Assembly: GCF_003049665.1 (NCBI RefSeq)
Contig: NZ_PYWM01000014.1
Span: 1 to 64,000, forward strand
Direction: 5' to 3'
Length of the DNA stretch: 64,000 bases
Origin: Lysinibacillus mangiferihumi
GTDB taxonomy: Bacteria; Bacillota; Bacilli; Bacillales_A; Planococcaceae
The translations under genes and the position numbers were made by a program. Position 1 is the first letter of the stretch; each line of letters begins with the position of its first letter. Below are positions 42,215 through 52,514 of this stretch, piece after piece. Below the pieces are notes generated by a model, which saw only the letters and a program-made list of their open reading frames with translations, was not told where the DNA came from and did no database searches.

Positions 42215-42324
42215 CCTTGCTTTGTAGAGTGAAATACTACTATGTGGCAATGGCTATTTGTGTATTCCCTTAAACGTGCCTGTGAAACTTTGTAACTGCC
42301 GAAATGCAGTTGCAAAGTTTTTTT
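42165..42324 (+). promoter_or_regulatory. Transcription attenuator before the RsgA-type gene
   Basis: Terminator: AACTTTGTAACTG (42286-42298) pairs with CAGTTGCAAAGTT (42307-42319) over 13 bp with one G-U, then T7. Competing pairing: AACTGCATTTCGG (42165-42177) is an exact 13-nt complement of CCGAAATGCAGTT (42299-42311), which is the loop plus part of the terminator arm. Translation of the uORF decides whether 42165-42177 is free. Which state terminates is not certain from sequence. Confidence 0.75.
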
Positions 42325-42379
42325 ATGTTTGTAACGCATTAGATGCGTAATGGATAGACACATTTAGGAGGAATAACAA

Positions 42380-43450
42380 TTGAATTTAATAACTTTAGGT
42401 TTTTCAACATATTTTCAAGAGCAATTCACTGCATTTAAAGAGCAAACAAAGTTAGCAAATTGCGTACCTGCAAGGGTTGCTTTGGAGCATAAACATTCAT
42501 ACCGTGTGTTAGCTGAAGAAGGAGAATGGTTAGCGACAATCGCTGGGCATTTTGCGTATACATCGCTCGCTAGAGAAGACTATCCAGCAGTTGGGGATTG
42601 GGTATTAGTGGAGAAGATGGCGGGAGAAGAAAAGGCAATTATTCATAAATTATTTAACCGCAAGTCTGTTTTTTCTCGCAAGGTTGCAGGATTAGAAATA
42701 AAAGAACAAATTGTCGCGTCAAATGTTGATATCGTTCTTCTTGTCATGAGCTTAAATGCCGATTTTAATATTCGCCGTTTAGAACGCTATTTAGTAGCTG
42801 CTTGGGATTCAGGGGCTAAGCCGGTAGTTGTACTAACAAAGGCCGATTTATGTGAGGATATACCGAGCATGGTACGTGAGGTTGAGCATGTCGCATTTGG
42901 AGTAGATATTTTTGTTACTAGTGCACGTTCAGGTGAAGGTATAGAAGCTATTCGGATGCTCTTTACGGATGGGGTGACGGGTGCACTGCTCGGTTCATCG
43001 GGTGCGGGGAAATCTACCTTAATGAATGCATTAAATGGAGAAGAGCTTATGAAAGTTTCAGCTATACGGGAAGATGATGCTAAAGGTCGCCATACAACAA
43101 CACATCGGGAATTAATTGTACTGCCGAGTGGCGGTTGCTTAATTGATACGCCAGGGATGCGTGAATTGCAATTATGGGATCAAAGTGAAAGTTTATCTTC
43201 TAGTTTCCGTGATATTGAAGAATTTGCGACTGCATGTCGTTACAGGGATTGTACTCATCATAAAGAGCCGCATTGCGCCGTACAGCAAGCCATTTTAGAT
43301 GGAACGCTTGAACCATCACGCTTACAAAGCTATTTTAAATTGCAAAAAGAACTTGCTTTTATTGAGCGGAAAACGAATGTGCAAGCAAAACTGAATGAGC
43401 AACGTAAATGGAAGCAAATTGCGAAAGGGTTAAAGAAGGGAAAGAAATAG
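42380..43450 (+). CDS. rsgA: RsgA-type small-ribosomal-subunit GTPase, long form
   Basis: 356 residues, TTG start with TAGGAGG. OB-fold N-terminus, circularly permuted GTPase with G4 LTKADL (order G4-G1-G3), G1 [16 protein letters not shown]3 DTPGMREL and the C-terminal zinc finger [14 protein letters not shown]. RsgA binds the 30S subunit and helps late assembly. B. subtilis YloQ is about 298 residues; this longer form resembles the extra copy found in many Firmicutes and the E. coli protein. Attenuator with leader peptide upstream suggests induction by translation stress. Symbol by family. Confidence 0.9.
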   Translation: MNLITLGFSTYFQEQFTAFKEQTKLANCVPARVALEHKHSYRVLAEEGEWLATIAGHFAYTSLAREDYPAVGDWVLVEKMAGEEKAIIHKLFNRKSVFSRKVAGLEIKEQIVASNVDIVLLVMSLNADFNIRRLERYLVAAWDSGAKPVVVLTKADLCEDIPSMVREVEHVAFGVDIFVTSARSGEGIEAIRMLFTDGVTGALLGSSGAGKSTLMNALNGEELMKVSAIREDDAKGRHTTTHRELIVLPSGGCLIDTPGMRELQLWDQSESLSSSFRDIEEFATACRYRDCTHHKEPHCAVQQAILDGTLEPSRLQSYFKLQKELAFIERKTNVQAKLNEQRKWKQIAKGLKKGKK

Positions 43451-43520
43451 TAGAGAAACGTTAAGGAGCAACTTCGCAATGGCTGCGGAGTTGCTATCTG
43501 ATTGTTCGAGGAGATGTAGT

Positions 43521-43946
43521 ATGGCTATACAAAATATTAATCATTTTTTATTTTCTGTTTCAAATCTAGAGCAATCGATAGCATTTTACCAACATATTTT
43601 TGACGCGAAGCTTTTAGTGAAAGGGAGAAGCACAGCCTATTTTGATGTAAATGGGCTATGGCTTGCGTTAAATGAGGAAGCGGATATTCCGCGTAACGAA
43701 ATTCATCAATCTTATACACATATTGCTTTCTCTATCGATGCAAAAGATTTTGATACTATCTATGAAAAGCTTGTACATTATAAAGTCAATATTTTAGAGG
43801 GTAGAGTAAGAGATGAGCAAGATAAACAATCCATCTATTTCACCGATCCCGATGGTCATAAATTTGAATTCCATACAGGTACTTTGCAGGATCGCTTAGA
43901 GTACTATAAAAAAGAAAAAACGCATATGGAGTTTTTCAATGATTAA
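43521..43946 (+). CDS. fosB: FosB metallothiol transferase (fosfomycin resistance)
   Basis: 141 residues from the ATG at 43521 (GAGGAG upstream; 43479 has no site). [50 protein letters not shown], then [20 protein letters not shown], which is the FosB signature with metal ligands His and Glu. FosB adds bacillithiol to fosfomycin and opens its epoxide using Mn2+. Very close to the B. subtilis protein by memory. Chromosomal, between rsgA and a HAD enzyme, probably intrinsic. Confidence 0.95.
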   Translation: MAIQNINHFLFSVSNLEQSIAFYQHIFDAKLLVKGRSTAYFDVNGLWLALNEEADIPRNEIHQSYTHIAFSIDAKDFDTIYEKLVHYKVNILEGRVRDEQDKQSIYFTDPDGHKFEFHTGTLQDRLEYYKKEKTHMEFFND

Positions 43947-43961
43947 AAAAGGAGTGTTAGT

Positions 43962-44615
43962 ATGAAAAAAGCAATTATATTTGATATGGATGGCACGTTA
44001 TTTCAAACAAATCTTATTTTGGAGCCGGCTCTTTCTGCGACATTCGATGTGCTACGTACCAAGGGGTTATGGCAGGGGGAGACACCCATTGCCCAATATC
44101 GTGAAATTATGGGGGTTGCATTGCCTGTTGTATGGGAAACATTATGCCCTATGCACACATTAGAGGTGCGTGAAGCTAGTAATGTTTTATTTCATGAAAA
44201 GCTTATCGAGCTAATACGAAACGACAAAGGAGCATTGTATCCAAATGCAGAGCAAACACTCGCTACTTTAGCAAACGACTATCATTTATACATAGCGAGC
44301 AACGGACAAAAGGAGTACTTGCAAGCAATCGTTGAAACATATAAGCTGAACCGTTTTATCGAAGGAACATATAGTATTCAATCTATTCCAAGTGGTCATA
44401 AATCTGATTTAGTAAGAAGTGTAATCGAAGCAAACGCCATTCAAGCTGGCACTGTTGTCGGAGATCGTTCGTCGGATATCCAAGCAGCACGAGATAATCA
44501 GCTATTTTCAATTGGTGTACGCTTTGATTTTGCTCAAGAATCCGAGTTACAAAAGGCACATATTGTGATAGATAATCTACAGGAAATACCATCTGCTCTA
44601 GCGACTATTTTATAA
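43962..44615 (+). CDS. HAD-superfamily hydrolase (beta-phosphoglucomutase/Gph type)
   Basis: 217 residues. Motif I FDMDGTLF, motif II YIASNGQKEYL, motif III Lys in SGHKSDLVRSVI, motif IV GDRSSDIQAARDN; the small helical cap lies between. Phosphatase of the Gph/PGM-like group, substrate unknown. Lies 15 bp after fosB, likely the same transcript. Confidence 0.87.
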   Translation: MKKAIIFDMDGTLFQTNLILEPALSATFDVLRTKGLWQGETPIAQYREIMGVALPVVWETLCPMHTLEVREASNVLFHEKLIELIRNDKGALYPNAEQTLATLANDYHLYIASNGQKEYLQAIVETYKLNRFIEGTYSIQSIPSGHKSDLVRSVIEANAIQAGTVVGDRSSDIQAARDNQLFSIGVRFDFAQESELQKAHIVIDNLQEIPSALATIL

Positions 44616-44665
44616 AAATGTTTCATTGTTCTTCATCCATCTATAACAAGCTCGTAATGTTTACG

Positions 44666-44996
44666 TTGCATTTCATAAGGGGAAAGAGTAAAATAGTGCC
44701 AAACTATAATAAAAGCGTTGAGAAGGAAAAGTAAATTGGACAAGCATTTAATAGAGAGCCTCTGTTGGTGGAAATGAGGTAAATGAACCCTTTTGAAAAT
44801 GACCTTTGAGCTTCGTACCGAAAGCTTTTTGCGAGTAGATTACGACGAGGTGGGCACTCGTTACAACAGCGGCAGTATCTCTTATATAAATGCAAGACGT
44901 ACTGATTAAGGCAAATAGTGTGAGCTATTTGTAAATATAGGTGGTAACACGGGTATACTCGTCCTAATCAGTCATGATTAGGGCGTTTTTTTTATC
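44666..44996 (+). ncRNA. Met T-box riboswitch of metG with promoter and terminator
   Basis: A -35 TTGCAT (44666) and -10 TAAAAT (44689) with 17-bp spacing precede the leader. Stem I carries CTCTGTTGGTGGAAATGAGG; the specifier region TTTTGAAAATGACCTTTGAG (44791-44810) puts ATG at 44799-44801 in the specifier position when aligned from the GAGC side with the Leu T-box at 48760. The T-box sequence GGTGGTAACACGGG is at about 44939-44953, the terminator CGTCCTAATCA/TGATTAGGGCG at 44960-44985 with T8. Uncharged tRNA-Met should prevent termination. Confidence 0.92.
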
Positions 44997-45115
44997 TTCA
45001 AAAAGCGTTAGATCCTAAAAATTAGGAGAAAAATTCTAATAAGCGCCGAATGAAGATAGGAAAACATGTTATCCGCATAACAAGAAATTTGGAAGATTGA
45101 GGGGAGTAACTTAAG

Positions 45116-46750
45116 ATGACAATTGTAATTGGAGGAGCGTGGCCTTATGCGAATGGTTCATTGCATTTAGGGCATATCGCTGCATTATTACCAGGTGATA
45201 TTTTGGCTAGATATTACCGACAAAAAGGTGAGCAAGTATTGTATGTTTCAGGAAGTGATTGTAATGGTACGCCGATTTCAATTCGAGCTGCACAGGAAAA
45301 TACGACGACAGAAGCAATCGCAAACCATTATCATAACGAATTTACACAATGTTTTCATGACTTAGGATTTACGTATGATTTGTATACAAGAACGGATGCA
45401 AAGCACCACCATGATGCGGTACAGTCTATTTTTTTACAACTGCTAGCAAATAATTATTTATACAAAAAGAAGATTGAACAGGCCTATTGTGAAACGGATA
45501 AACAGTTTTTACCTGATCGCTTTGTAGAAGGTATTTGTCCAAATTGCGGAGCGAAGGCACGTGGAGATCAATGTGATAATTGTTCACAAATTTTAGATCC
45601 TCTCGAATTAATCGATAAGCGTTGCAAAATTTGTGGCAATGAGCCTGTTATCCGAGAAACAGAACATTTTTACTTTACTTTTAGTCAATTTCAAGGAAGA
45701 CTTGAAACGTTTTTAGCTGAAGCCAAAGCAGATAAACGCTGGCGAGACAATGCACTAGGCTTAACTGAACGTTACTTAGCGGAAGGCGTACCAGATCGTG
45801 CTGTTACCCGTGATTTACCGAACGGAGTTGACGTACCCGTTCCAGGCTTTGAAGGAAAGAAAATTTATGTGTGGATTGAAGCGGTAGCAGGATATTTAAC
45901 AGCTAGTATGGAATGGGCAAAACAACACAATAGAGCACTTGAAGATTTGTGGAATGAAGAAACCATTGCTTACTATGTGCATGGCAAAGATAATATTCCA
46001 TTCCATACAGTTATTTGGCCAGCAATTTTGATGGGTATTGGGGCAAAAGCATTGCCAACACATATTGTCTCAAATGAATATTTAACATTGGAAAAACGAA
46101 AATTATCTACGAGTCAAAATTGGGCCGTGTGGGTGCCATATATTTTAAGTCGCTATGATGCAGATTCGATACGATATTTTTTAACAATGAATGCGCCGGA
46201 AAACCGAGATACTGATTTTTCTTGGCGAGAATTTATTTATAGTCATAATGGAGAATTGCTAGGCGCTTACGGCAACTTTGTCAATCGCACGTTGAAGTTT
46301 ATTGAGAAGTCATTTGATGGTCAAGTGCCTCAGGTGGATGTCGATGGGTCTGTAAGGAAACAAACGATTCAATTGTTTAGTGATGTCGGTGTGGCGATTG
46401 AAGCGGGGCATTTTAAACAAGCGTTAGAGGAGATTTTTGCATATATTCGCGCAGCCAACCGCTATTTTGACGAACAGCAACCATGGTTACAAGTAAAGGA
46501 CAATTTGGATGATTGCCATCAAACGCTCGCAACATGCGTTTATATGATTGCAAATTTAGGTCAAGTACTACAGCCATTTTTACCGTTCTCTACAGAGAAA
46601 ATTCGGGACATGTTAGGCATAACCGAATTGCTGTGGCATGAGCAAGTAGAGCTACCTAAAAGGATTACCGAAGTAACACCGTTATTTGAACGGCTTGATG
46701 TAGGGCTAATTGAAGAAGAATACCAAAAGTTAGTTAATGACAGTCAATAA
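45116..46750 (+). CDS. metG: Methionyl-tRNA synthetase, short second-type (MetRS2-like)
   Basis: 544 residues, ending after the anticodon-binding domain with no C-terminal tRNA-binding (EMAP) domain, whereas B. subtilis MetS is about 664. Signature HIGH is [24 protein letters not shown] is modified to KLSTS ([12 protein letters not shown]). Two zinc knuckles [16 protein letters not shown] and CKICGNEP. The layout is nearer to the E. coli-like MetRS2 than to the usual Bacillus MetS. Attaches Met to tRNA. In some pathogens a second MetRS gives resistance to MetRS inhibitors, so a paralogue elsewhere is expected. Confidence 0.88.
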   Translation: MTIVIGGAWPYANGSLHLGHIAALLPGDILARYYRQKGEQVLYVSGSDCNGTPISIRAAQENTTTEAIANHYHNEFTQCFHDLGFTYDLYTRTDAKHHHDAVQSIFLQLLANNYLYKKKIEQAYCETDKQFLPDRFVEGICPNCGAKARGDQCDNCSQILDPLELIDKRCKICGNEPVIRETEHFYFTFSQFQGRLETFLAEAKADKRWRDNALGLTERYLAEGVPDRAVTRDLPNGVDVPVPGFEGKKIYVWIEAVAGYLTASMEWAKQHNRALEDLWNEETIAYYVHGKDNIPFHTVIWPAILMGIGAKALPTHIVSNEYLTLEKRKLSTSQNWAVWVPYILSRYDADSIRYFLTMNAPENRDTDFSWREFIYSHNGELLGAYGNFVNRTLKFIEKSFDGQVPQVDVDGSVRKQTIQLFSDVGVAIEAGHFKQALEEIFAYIRAANRYFDEQQPWLQVKDNLDDCHQTLATCVYMIANLGQVLQPFLPFSTEKIRDMLGITELLWHEQVELPKRITEVTPLFERLDVGLIEEEYQKLVNDSQ

Positions 46751-46767
46751 AATTGTTTGAGGACTGG

Positions 46768-46950
46768 AATTGTATGAGTGACTGGCACTGTACCTTCCGC
46801 GGGCACACGATAAGCCGCCATATCCTCGCTAATGCGAAGTTATGGCGGCTTATGTTCTGTGTGGATTCCGCTGGAGTCTCCATGGGTTTTTCCTTAAAAC
46901 ATATGTGAATTGTATGAGAATTGTATGAGTGCCTGACACCTAAACAATTT
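46768..46950. repeat. Hairpin repeat and stop-codon motif copies between metG and leuA
   Basis: 46768-46788 and 46919-46939 are copies of the AATTGTATGAGTG motif; an inverted copy at 46929-46950 overlaps the second, making a near-palindrome beside the leuA stop. Between them 46810-46853 is a 13-bp-arm hairpin ATAAGCCGCCATA / TATGGCGGCTTAT of the AAGCCGC family. No gene. Confidence 0.7.
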
Positions 46951-48520
46951 AGTTCGTAACGGGTGTTAAGTTCGCTACAACAATGCTGTTGATAGCATTG
47001 ATATAAGCCATTGCACTTGCTTTTAAAATATCTGTATCTGCCGCTTTTGCAATATATTTCGTGCCTTCGTGTTCAATTGTAATTTTTACTTTACCAAGCG
47101 CTTCTTTACCACGAGATACGCTGTTAATATTGTATTCCACAAGTTTTACATCTATTTGTACAATATCTGCAATGGCAGAATACAAGGCGTCAATTGGGCC
47201 TGACCCGACTGCACTAGCTTTTAATACTTCGCCACCTTTGCGGATTTTTACACTAGCAGAAGGGAAGCTTGCATTGCTGACGACTTGTAAATCGACAATG
47301 TCAAAAAATTGTTCACTATAATGAGTCGCATTGGCATGATTTGCGTCATGCTTTTCATAATAACTTTCTACAATGACATATAAGTCGTGGTCGTAAACTT
47401 CTTTTTTGGCATCAGCTAATTTTAGGAAGCCGTCAAAGATACCTTCAAATTCTTCATTCGATAGATTTGAAAAGCCTAACTTCTCCAGTGCATTTTTTAC
47501 TGCATGGCGCCCTGAACGAGCCGTTAAAACAAGTTCCATATCATCCAAACCTACATCTTCAGGATGGACAATTTCATAGGCATCGCGAGATTTAAGCAGA
47601 CCATCTTGATGAATACCTGAAGAGTGGGCAAATGCATTGTCTCCAGTAATGGCTTTGTTCACTTGTACATCTAAGCCCATAAAGCTAGAAACAAGGCGTG
47701 ATGTGTTCATAATTTCTTTTGTGTTAATGCGCGTAGTTGCATTGTAGATAGAGCTGCGTGTTTTCAATGCCATGACAACTTCTTCGAGTGCGGCATTTCC
47801 GGCACGTTCCCCGATACCATTGATTGTACATTCGACTTTGTCTGCCCCGTTTTTAATAGCAGCAAGTGTGTTAGCTGTTGCCATTCCAAGGTCATTGTGA
47901 CAGTGTACACTTAGTAAAACACTGTCATTTAGATTTTTCATGCGGTCATTCAGCTTGTAAATCATAGCGCCAAATTCCTCAGGTTCAGCAAATCCAACAG
48001 TGTCCGGTACGTTAATCATCGTTGCGCCAGCCTTCATCACTGCCTCAATCGTTTTCCATAGGTATTCAAAATCTGAGCGAGAAGCATCCTCTGTTGAATA
48101 CTGCACTTGTGGTAAAAGTGTTTTTGCATATTTCACAGCATCTACGCCAATTTGTAATATTTGATCTTTCGATTTACTGAATTTCTTTTCAACATGGATA
48201 TCAGAAGTGCCAAGTACCATATGAATCATTGGATTTTCAGCATATTTTACAGCGTTGTACACCGAATCAATATCAGCCTGTACTGCTCGTGCTAAAGCTG
48301 TAATCATAATGTCATTCGTATTGCCGACCTTTTGTGCGACAGCTTTTACAGCATCAAAGTCACCTTGTGATGAAGCAGGGAAACCAGCTTCGATAATATC
48401 GACGCCTAATTTTTTGAGTTGCTGTGCAATCTCTACTTTTTCGTATAAGTTTAGTTTTGCCCCTGGCACTTGTTCGCCATCACGTAAAGTTGTATCAAAC
48501 ACCCAAATTTTTCTTCCCAT
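46949..48520 (-). CDS. leuA: 2-isopropylmalate synthase
   Basis: 523 residues from the ATG at 48520 (AAAGGAG). N-terminal TIM barrel with catalytic [20 protein letters not shown], metal His pair [24 protein letters not shown] and the [12 protein letters not shown] segment; the C-terminal allosteric (leucine-binding) domain from about 390 is complete. Catalyses the first committed step of leucine synthesis from 2-ketoisovalerate and acetyl-CoA. Stands alone with its own Leu T-box; the rest of the leu genes are not in this window. Confidence 0.95.
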   Translation of the reverse strand: MGRKIWVFDTTLRDGEQVPGAKLNLYEKVEIAQQLKKLGVDIIEAGFPASSQGDFDAVKAVAQKVGNTNDIMITALARAVQADIDSVYNAVKYAENPMIHMVLGTSDIHVEKKFSKSKDQILQIGVDAVKYAKTLLPQVQYSTEDASRSDFEYLWKTIEAVMKAGATMINVPDTVGFAEPEEFGAMIYKLNDRMKNLNDSVLLSVHCHNDLGMATANTLAAIKNGADKVECTINGIGERAGNAALEEVVMALKTRSSIYNATTRINTKEIMNTSRLVSSFMGLDVQVNKAITGDNAFAHSSGIHQDGLLKSRDAYEIVHPEDVGLDDMELVLTARSGRHAVKNALEKLGFSNLSNEEFEGIFDGFLKLADAKKEVYDHDLYVIVESYYEKHDANHANATHYSEQFFDIVDLQVVSNASFPSASVKIRKGGEVLKASAVGSGPIDALYSAIADIVQIDVKLVEYNINSVSRGKEALGKVKITIEHEGTKYIAKAADTDILKASAMAYINAINSIVVANLTPVTN

Positions 48521-48560
48521 TTTCAAACACTCCTTTTGTTGTAATTAATGAAAAAATAAA

Positions 48561-48875
48561 AAAACCCGCCTCTATATCAAAATATAGAGACGAGTTATTG
48601 CTCGCGGTACCACTCTAATTGACCTTTTCTTTCAAGAAAAAGTCCCCTTATCGACAGCTATCACTGTCTATCCCAATAACGGTGGAAACCGACATCCCTT
48701 ACGTTGAAACCGGCATTTAACTTACTAAGCATCGTATGCCTTATTCGATGAGGTTCAGGGAGTAGCTCATGGATGAGTTCAAAATGTGTGTCTACCGATT
48801 TTCACCAACCACCGGCTCTCTACAAGTACACGAGCATTTCTACTACTTCCAATCTTTGCTTACAATGTGTTGTTG
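48561..48875 (-). ncRNA. Leu T-box riboswitch of leuA
   Basis: Minus strand: stem I with AGCCGGTGGTTGGTGAAAAT, specifier region TTTTGAACTCATCCATGAGC giving CTC (Leu) at 48777-48775, T-box AGAGTGGTACCGCGAGC at 48616-48600, then a terminator with stem about 48596-48566 and T7. Uncharged tRNA-Leu should prevent termination and raise leuA expression. The specifier matches the gene product's pathway. Confidence 0.93.
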
Positions 48876-48881
48876 AGAGTT

Positions 48882-48910
48882 ATAATACGTGGATATTTTC
48901 AGTATGTCAA
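48882..48910 (-). promoter_or_regulatory. SigA promoter of leuA
   Basis: Minus strand -35 TTGACA (48910-48905), 17-bp spacer, -10 TATTAT (48887-48882). It lies just upstream of the T-box leader. Confidence 0.85.
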
Positions 48911-49064
48911 CAATATTCTAAAAATTATTTGTTTTCTGTTTTAAAGACGGAATGTACTAATAGGTTTTGAATCAGCGGATTTTCACACGCTATTTTTAAC
49001 AAATAAAGGTATATTTTATGAGATAATATGGGGGATTTTATATACATCGAAAGTAGGTAAAACA

Positions 49065-49820
49065 ATGAAATTTGTATTTGATTTAGATGGCACGATTTGT
49101 TTTAAAGGTCAGCCTTTGAGTGCTGGTATTATAGCTGCATTAGAGAGTTGTCTACAGAATGGACATGAAGTAATTTTTGCCTCTGCTCGTCCGATTCGAG
49201 ATTTGTTACCAATATTGCCCGAGTCGATGCATAAATTTCCGATGGTTGGAGGTAATGGAGCATTTGTTGCAGTCAATGGGGCTATAAAAGAGATAGTAGC
49301 ATTCGAGGGACAAATTGTTGAAGATATTAAGCATATTATAACGGCTTATCAATTAGCTTATTTAGTGGACGGTGATTGGGATTATGCCTTTACAGGTAGT
49401 GAGACACATCCAATCTATCAAAATTTAGATCCACTCAAGCTAGCAAAACAAGTGACATTGCAAGAGCTAAAGGACATCGTAAAAATTGTATTATTCCCTG
49501 GTGCACATCACTTAGAAATATTAGCGCAGCTACAAAAGCTACCGATTTCGATATATGAACATGCATCTGAAAACATAATAGATATAAGCCCAAGCGGAAT
49601 TAATAAGTGGACAGGCTTGGAGAAATTAGGCGTAGAACAAAATCAGTTTATCGCCTTTGGCAATGATGCAAATGATGCCTCCATGTTTGTAAAAGCATTA
49701 GACAGTGTTTGTGTTGGAGCGCATGAAGTAGGCCAGCTTGCAACATTACAAGTGCCAAGTGAAGAAACAGCAGTAATTGAAATAATCCAAAGGTTAAATT
49801 GTTTGAGTGTCAGTCACTGA
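49065..49820 (+). CDS. HAD-superfamily (Cof-type) phosphatase
   Basis: 251 residues. Motif I KFVFDLDGTICF, motif II FASARPIRDLL, motif IV FGNDANDASMF. Compact Cof cap. Phosphatase of sugar phosphates or cofactors; substrate unknown. The last codons (LNCLSVSH) are formed by a copy of the AAATTGTTTGAGTGTCAG motif that recurs beside other stop codons, so the C-terminus may have been shaped by insertion of that element. Confidence 0.85.
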   Translation: MKFVFDLDGTICFKGQPLSAGIIAALESCLQNGHEVIFASARPIRDLLPILPESMHKFPMVGGNGAFVAVNGAIKEIVAFEGQIVEDIKHIITAYQLAYLVDGDWDYAFTGSETHPIYQNLDPLKLAKQVTLQELKDIVKIVLFPGAHHLEILAQLQKLPISIYEHASENIIDISPSGINKWTGLEKLGVEQNQFIAFGNDANDASMFVKALDSVCVGAHEVGQLATLQVPSEETAVIEIIQRLNCLSVSH

Positions 49821-49904
49821 CTTGGACACAAAAAAGCCGCAACAAACGGCGCGACAGCGACAGTTGCGGCTTATTGTGTGGGTGCCAGTCACCCACACAA
49901 TTTT
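49796..49904. repeat. Motif copies and AAGCCGC hairpin between HAD and chemoreceptor genes
   Basis: 49796-49817: AAATTGTTTGAGTGTCAG-type motif covering the HAD stop region. 49834-49872: perfect 10-bp arms AAGCCGCAAC / GTTGCGGCTT. 49873-49901: TTGTGTGGGTG / CACCCACACAA perfect 11-bp hairpin with a T-run, itself an inverted motif pair, next to the chemoreceptor stop at 49906. Confidence 0.7.
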
Positions 49905-49905
49905 G

Positions 49906-51600
49906 CTATTGAACTTTAAATTTTGAAACTTGTGATTGTAATTCTTCTGCCATTGTCGATAAAGTAGCGGCAGAAGCTGCAACCTCTTCGATTGTTGCGA
50001 GTTGTTCTTCTGAAGCAGAAGCAACATTTTGCAGGTTCGAAGATGCCGTTTGGGCAATTGTCGCAATGTCATCAAAGGATGCGTAAATTTGTTCAGCACT
50101 TGAGGACATTTCCTCTGAAACAGTTGTTGCTTCTTGTATTTGTTTGGAAACTTGCTCAATAAGGTCAACGATTTTTGAAAAGCCTTCCTCTGCCACTTTA
50201 ACAACCTTCATCCCAACTTGAACTTCTTGTGTACCAGTATCCATCACAGTGACAGCACGATTTGTTTCCTGTTGAATTTCAGAAATTAAACCGGCAATCT
50301 GTTCAGCAGAGTTCTTCGATTGCTCAGCTAATTTTTTTACTTCATCGGCAACAACTGCAAAGCCGCGACCATGATCGCCAGCTCGAGCTGCTTCAATAGC
50401 AGCATTCAGCGCTAGTAAATTAGTTTGCTCAGCGATATCAGTAATAATGCTAATGATGTTGCCAATCTCTACAGAATGATTTCCTAGTTTTTTGACAACA
50501 GTTGCAGATTCCAAGACAGCTGTATTAATTGTATCCATTTGTGAAATAACGCGCTGAAGCGAATCATTTCCTTTGTTTGCCTCAGTATTGGTTTCAATAG
50601 CCAATTCAGAAACAGCAGCAGTTGTCGATGCTAGTTGTTGAATGCCATTCGTCATGTTTTTCATAGCTTGCGAGCTTTCAGTTGCATTTTTTCCTTGGGC
50701 TTCAGAGCCACTTGCCACTTCTTGCATAGCAGAAGTAATTTGTTCAGTCGCTTGAATAGTTTGATCTGCGCTAGCTGTTAATTCAGCCGCAGAGGCACTT
50801 ACTTGCACCGTATTTTGACTGACATTGGTAATCAAGTTCTTTAAATTTTGGGCCATTTGATTAAAGGCTAATGCTAAATCACCAACTTCATCACGATTTT
50901 TAATGCGAATTTGCTCAGCCGTTAAATCACCTTCAGCAATTTTTTGTGCTGCCTTTGCCATACCTTTAATAGGACGAGAAATAATTGTTCCCATAATCAT
51001 TGCAATTATCAGACTAATAAGTACGGCAAATATGCCAAGCAAAATCATTTGCACCTTAATGGCATCAATCTCTTTTGAAGTAGCAGCTATTTTTGCTTCT
51101 ACGGCTTCACTTTGATAATTGGCAAGGTTTTCAACACGCTCATCGAATTGTTTTAAAATAAGACGTCCTTGTGTGCTATCTAATTTTTCATATTGTTCTG
51201 TTTCACCAGCATCTTTTAATGAAAACATTCGATCGGCAAATTGCTGAACATTTTGCTCACTTTTATTGACGGCTTCTAACAGTTCAATTGATTTTTTGGA
51301 TTCTAGTGTAGCCATTAAACTTTCTGATTTTGTTTTAAATTCTTCACGAGCGGATTTATTACCTTCGCGATTTTGTTTATCGCCAAGTAAAAGATAGCCA
51401 CGCATACTAACTATTTCTTGTTTTGCAAGTACTCTTAGTTCTTGTATACTAATAGACTTTTTAGTTTGTTCTTCGAGTAAATCTTGATAAGTGCCATTTA
51501 CAGAATTAAGTTGTTTAAAATTTAGCGCAATCGTGCCTATTAAAACTAATATAACTATAAAAAAACCGAGAATTAATTTTTTATAAATCGTAAATCGCAT
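49906..51600 (-). CDS. Methyl-accepting chemotaxis protein
   Basis: 564 residues: membrane segment about 9-27 ([18 protein letters not shown]), extracellular four-helix-bundle sensor about 30-180, second membrane segment about 183-204, HAMP about 205-258 ([20 protein letters not shown]), and the signalling hairpin with [35 protein letters not shown]. Sends signals to CheA/CheW; ligand unknown. No C-terminal pentapeptide tether seen. Monocistronic. The cell is therefore motile in all likelihood. Confidence 0.95.
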   Translation of the reverse strand: MRFTIYKKLILGFFIVILVLIGTIALNFKQLNSVNGTYQDLLEEQTKKSISIQELRVLAKQEIVSMRGYLLLGDKQNREGNKSAREEFKTKSESLMATLESKKSIELLEAVNKSEQNVQQFADRMFSLKDAGETEQYEKLDSTQGRLILKQFDERVENLANYQSEAVEAKIAATSKEIDAIKVQMILLGIFAVLISLIIAMIMGTIISRPIKGMAKAAQKIAEGDLTAEQIRIKNRDEVGDLALAFNQMAQNLKNLITNVSQNTVQVSASAAELTASADQTIQATEQITSAMQEVASGSEAQGKNATESSQAMKNMTNGIQQLASTTAAVSELAIETNTEANKGNDSLQRVISQMDTINTAVLESATVVKKLGNHSVEIGNIISIITDIAEQTNLLALNAAIEAARAGDHGRGFAVVADEVKKLAEQSKNSAEQIAGLISEIQQETNRAVTVMDTGTQEVQVGMKVVKVAEEGFSKIVDLIEQVSKQIQEATTVSEEMSSSAEQIYASFDDIATIAQTASSNLQNVASASEEQLATIEEVAASAATLSTMAEELQSQVSKFKVQ

Positions 51601-51918
51601 GTTTGAAAAGTCCTTTCCTAGTAATTTTAGTAGAAATGTTACAAAAAGGTGAAATATGTATATATACCATTTATATCAGATTATATGGATTTTAAAAAGC
51701 AATATGAGTTTATTCATAGTAAAAAATATGAAATAAAGAGGGAATTAAGTTATAGATTATACTACTTAAAGCGGAGATTTATGTATTATTTTGTGTGAGT
51801 AGTGAATGAAAATACAGTGAATGGTATTAAGCTGTAATGTTTTTCATATAAATAATTGAAACTAAAAAGTTGAAACAACCGTATACATACCATAAACGTT
51901 AACCAAGGATGTGGGACA
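51601..51918. other. AT-rich intergenic region, no gene seen
   Basis: About 320 bp between divergent genes with poly-A/T tracts only; holds the promoters but I cannot place them firmly. Confidence 0.4.
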
Positions 51919-52413
51919 ATGTATCGACCAATCTTAACATTACCAAAAACAAAGGTTGAAAAATTTTTGGACGTTATTGGTAGCGGGTTATTTACTGTAT
52001 CCATCTTATTTATTATTTTACAATGGGGTAATTTACCAGAAGAAATACCTGCACATTTTAATGCTAAGGGCGAGGTGGACCGATGGGGTTCGAAAATAGA
52101 AGTATTAATTTTACCAGGTATCGGAATTTTTATGTGGATATTTTTAGGGCTTCTCGAGAAAGCACCACATATGCATAATTATCCAGCACGATTAAATGAG
52201 CGCAACGTTGAGGCATTTTATTTAAATAGTCGTAAATTATGCAATGAAGTAAAAAACTTTTGTTTAATTTTATTTGCAATCATTTCTTGTGAAATAGTAC
52301 TTGTTGCATTAGGAAAGATCGAAGGATTAGGCTGGTGGTTCTTGCCAGTGGTGCTAATTGGTACAGGTATCCCAATTTTGAAAGGTCTAATTGCTTCTTC
52401 AAAGATTAAATAA
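51919..52413 (+). CDS. DUF1648 membrane protein
   Basis: 164 residues with three or four membrane segments. LPEEIPAHFNAKGEVDRWGS (residues about 42-61) is the DUF1648 signature, seen in SdpI-like and GntR-associated membrane proteins of Bacillaceae. Function unknown; SdpI immunity proteins share the domain. Monocistronic. Confidence 0.85.
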   Translation: MYRPILTLPKTKVEKFLDVIGSGLFTVSILFIILQWGNLPEEIPAHFNAKGEVDRWGSKIEVLILPGIGIFMWIFLGLLEKAPHMHNYPARLNERNVEAFYLNSRKLCNEVKNFCLILFAIISCEIVLVALGKIEGLGWWFLPVVLIGTGIPILKGLIASSKIK

Positions 52414-52514
52414 ATAGTGCACGAATTAATTATAAATATGGGAGGTAATAGCTTGTTACTGTTCTATTGATTTTTTGCAGCTATCTAATAGTAAAAATAT
52501 TAGGAGTTGAGAAA

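Noticed and set aside
42115-42363. Minus-strand frame over the rsgA leader
   Set aside because: It lies across the promoter, uORF and terminator on the other strand and has no ribosome site or recognisable sequence.
48773-48970. Plus-strand frame over the leuA T-box
   Set aside because: It overlaps the conserved T-box stem I and promoter on the minus strand and has no ribosome site.
49906-50204. Minus-strand second frame within the chemoreceptor (Gln/Lys-rich)
   Set aside because: Pure frame shadow of the signalling coiled coil; no independent start signal.
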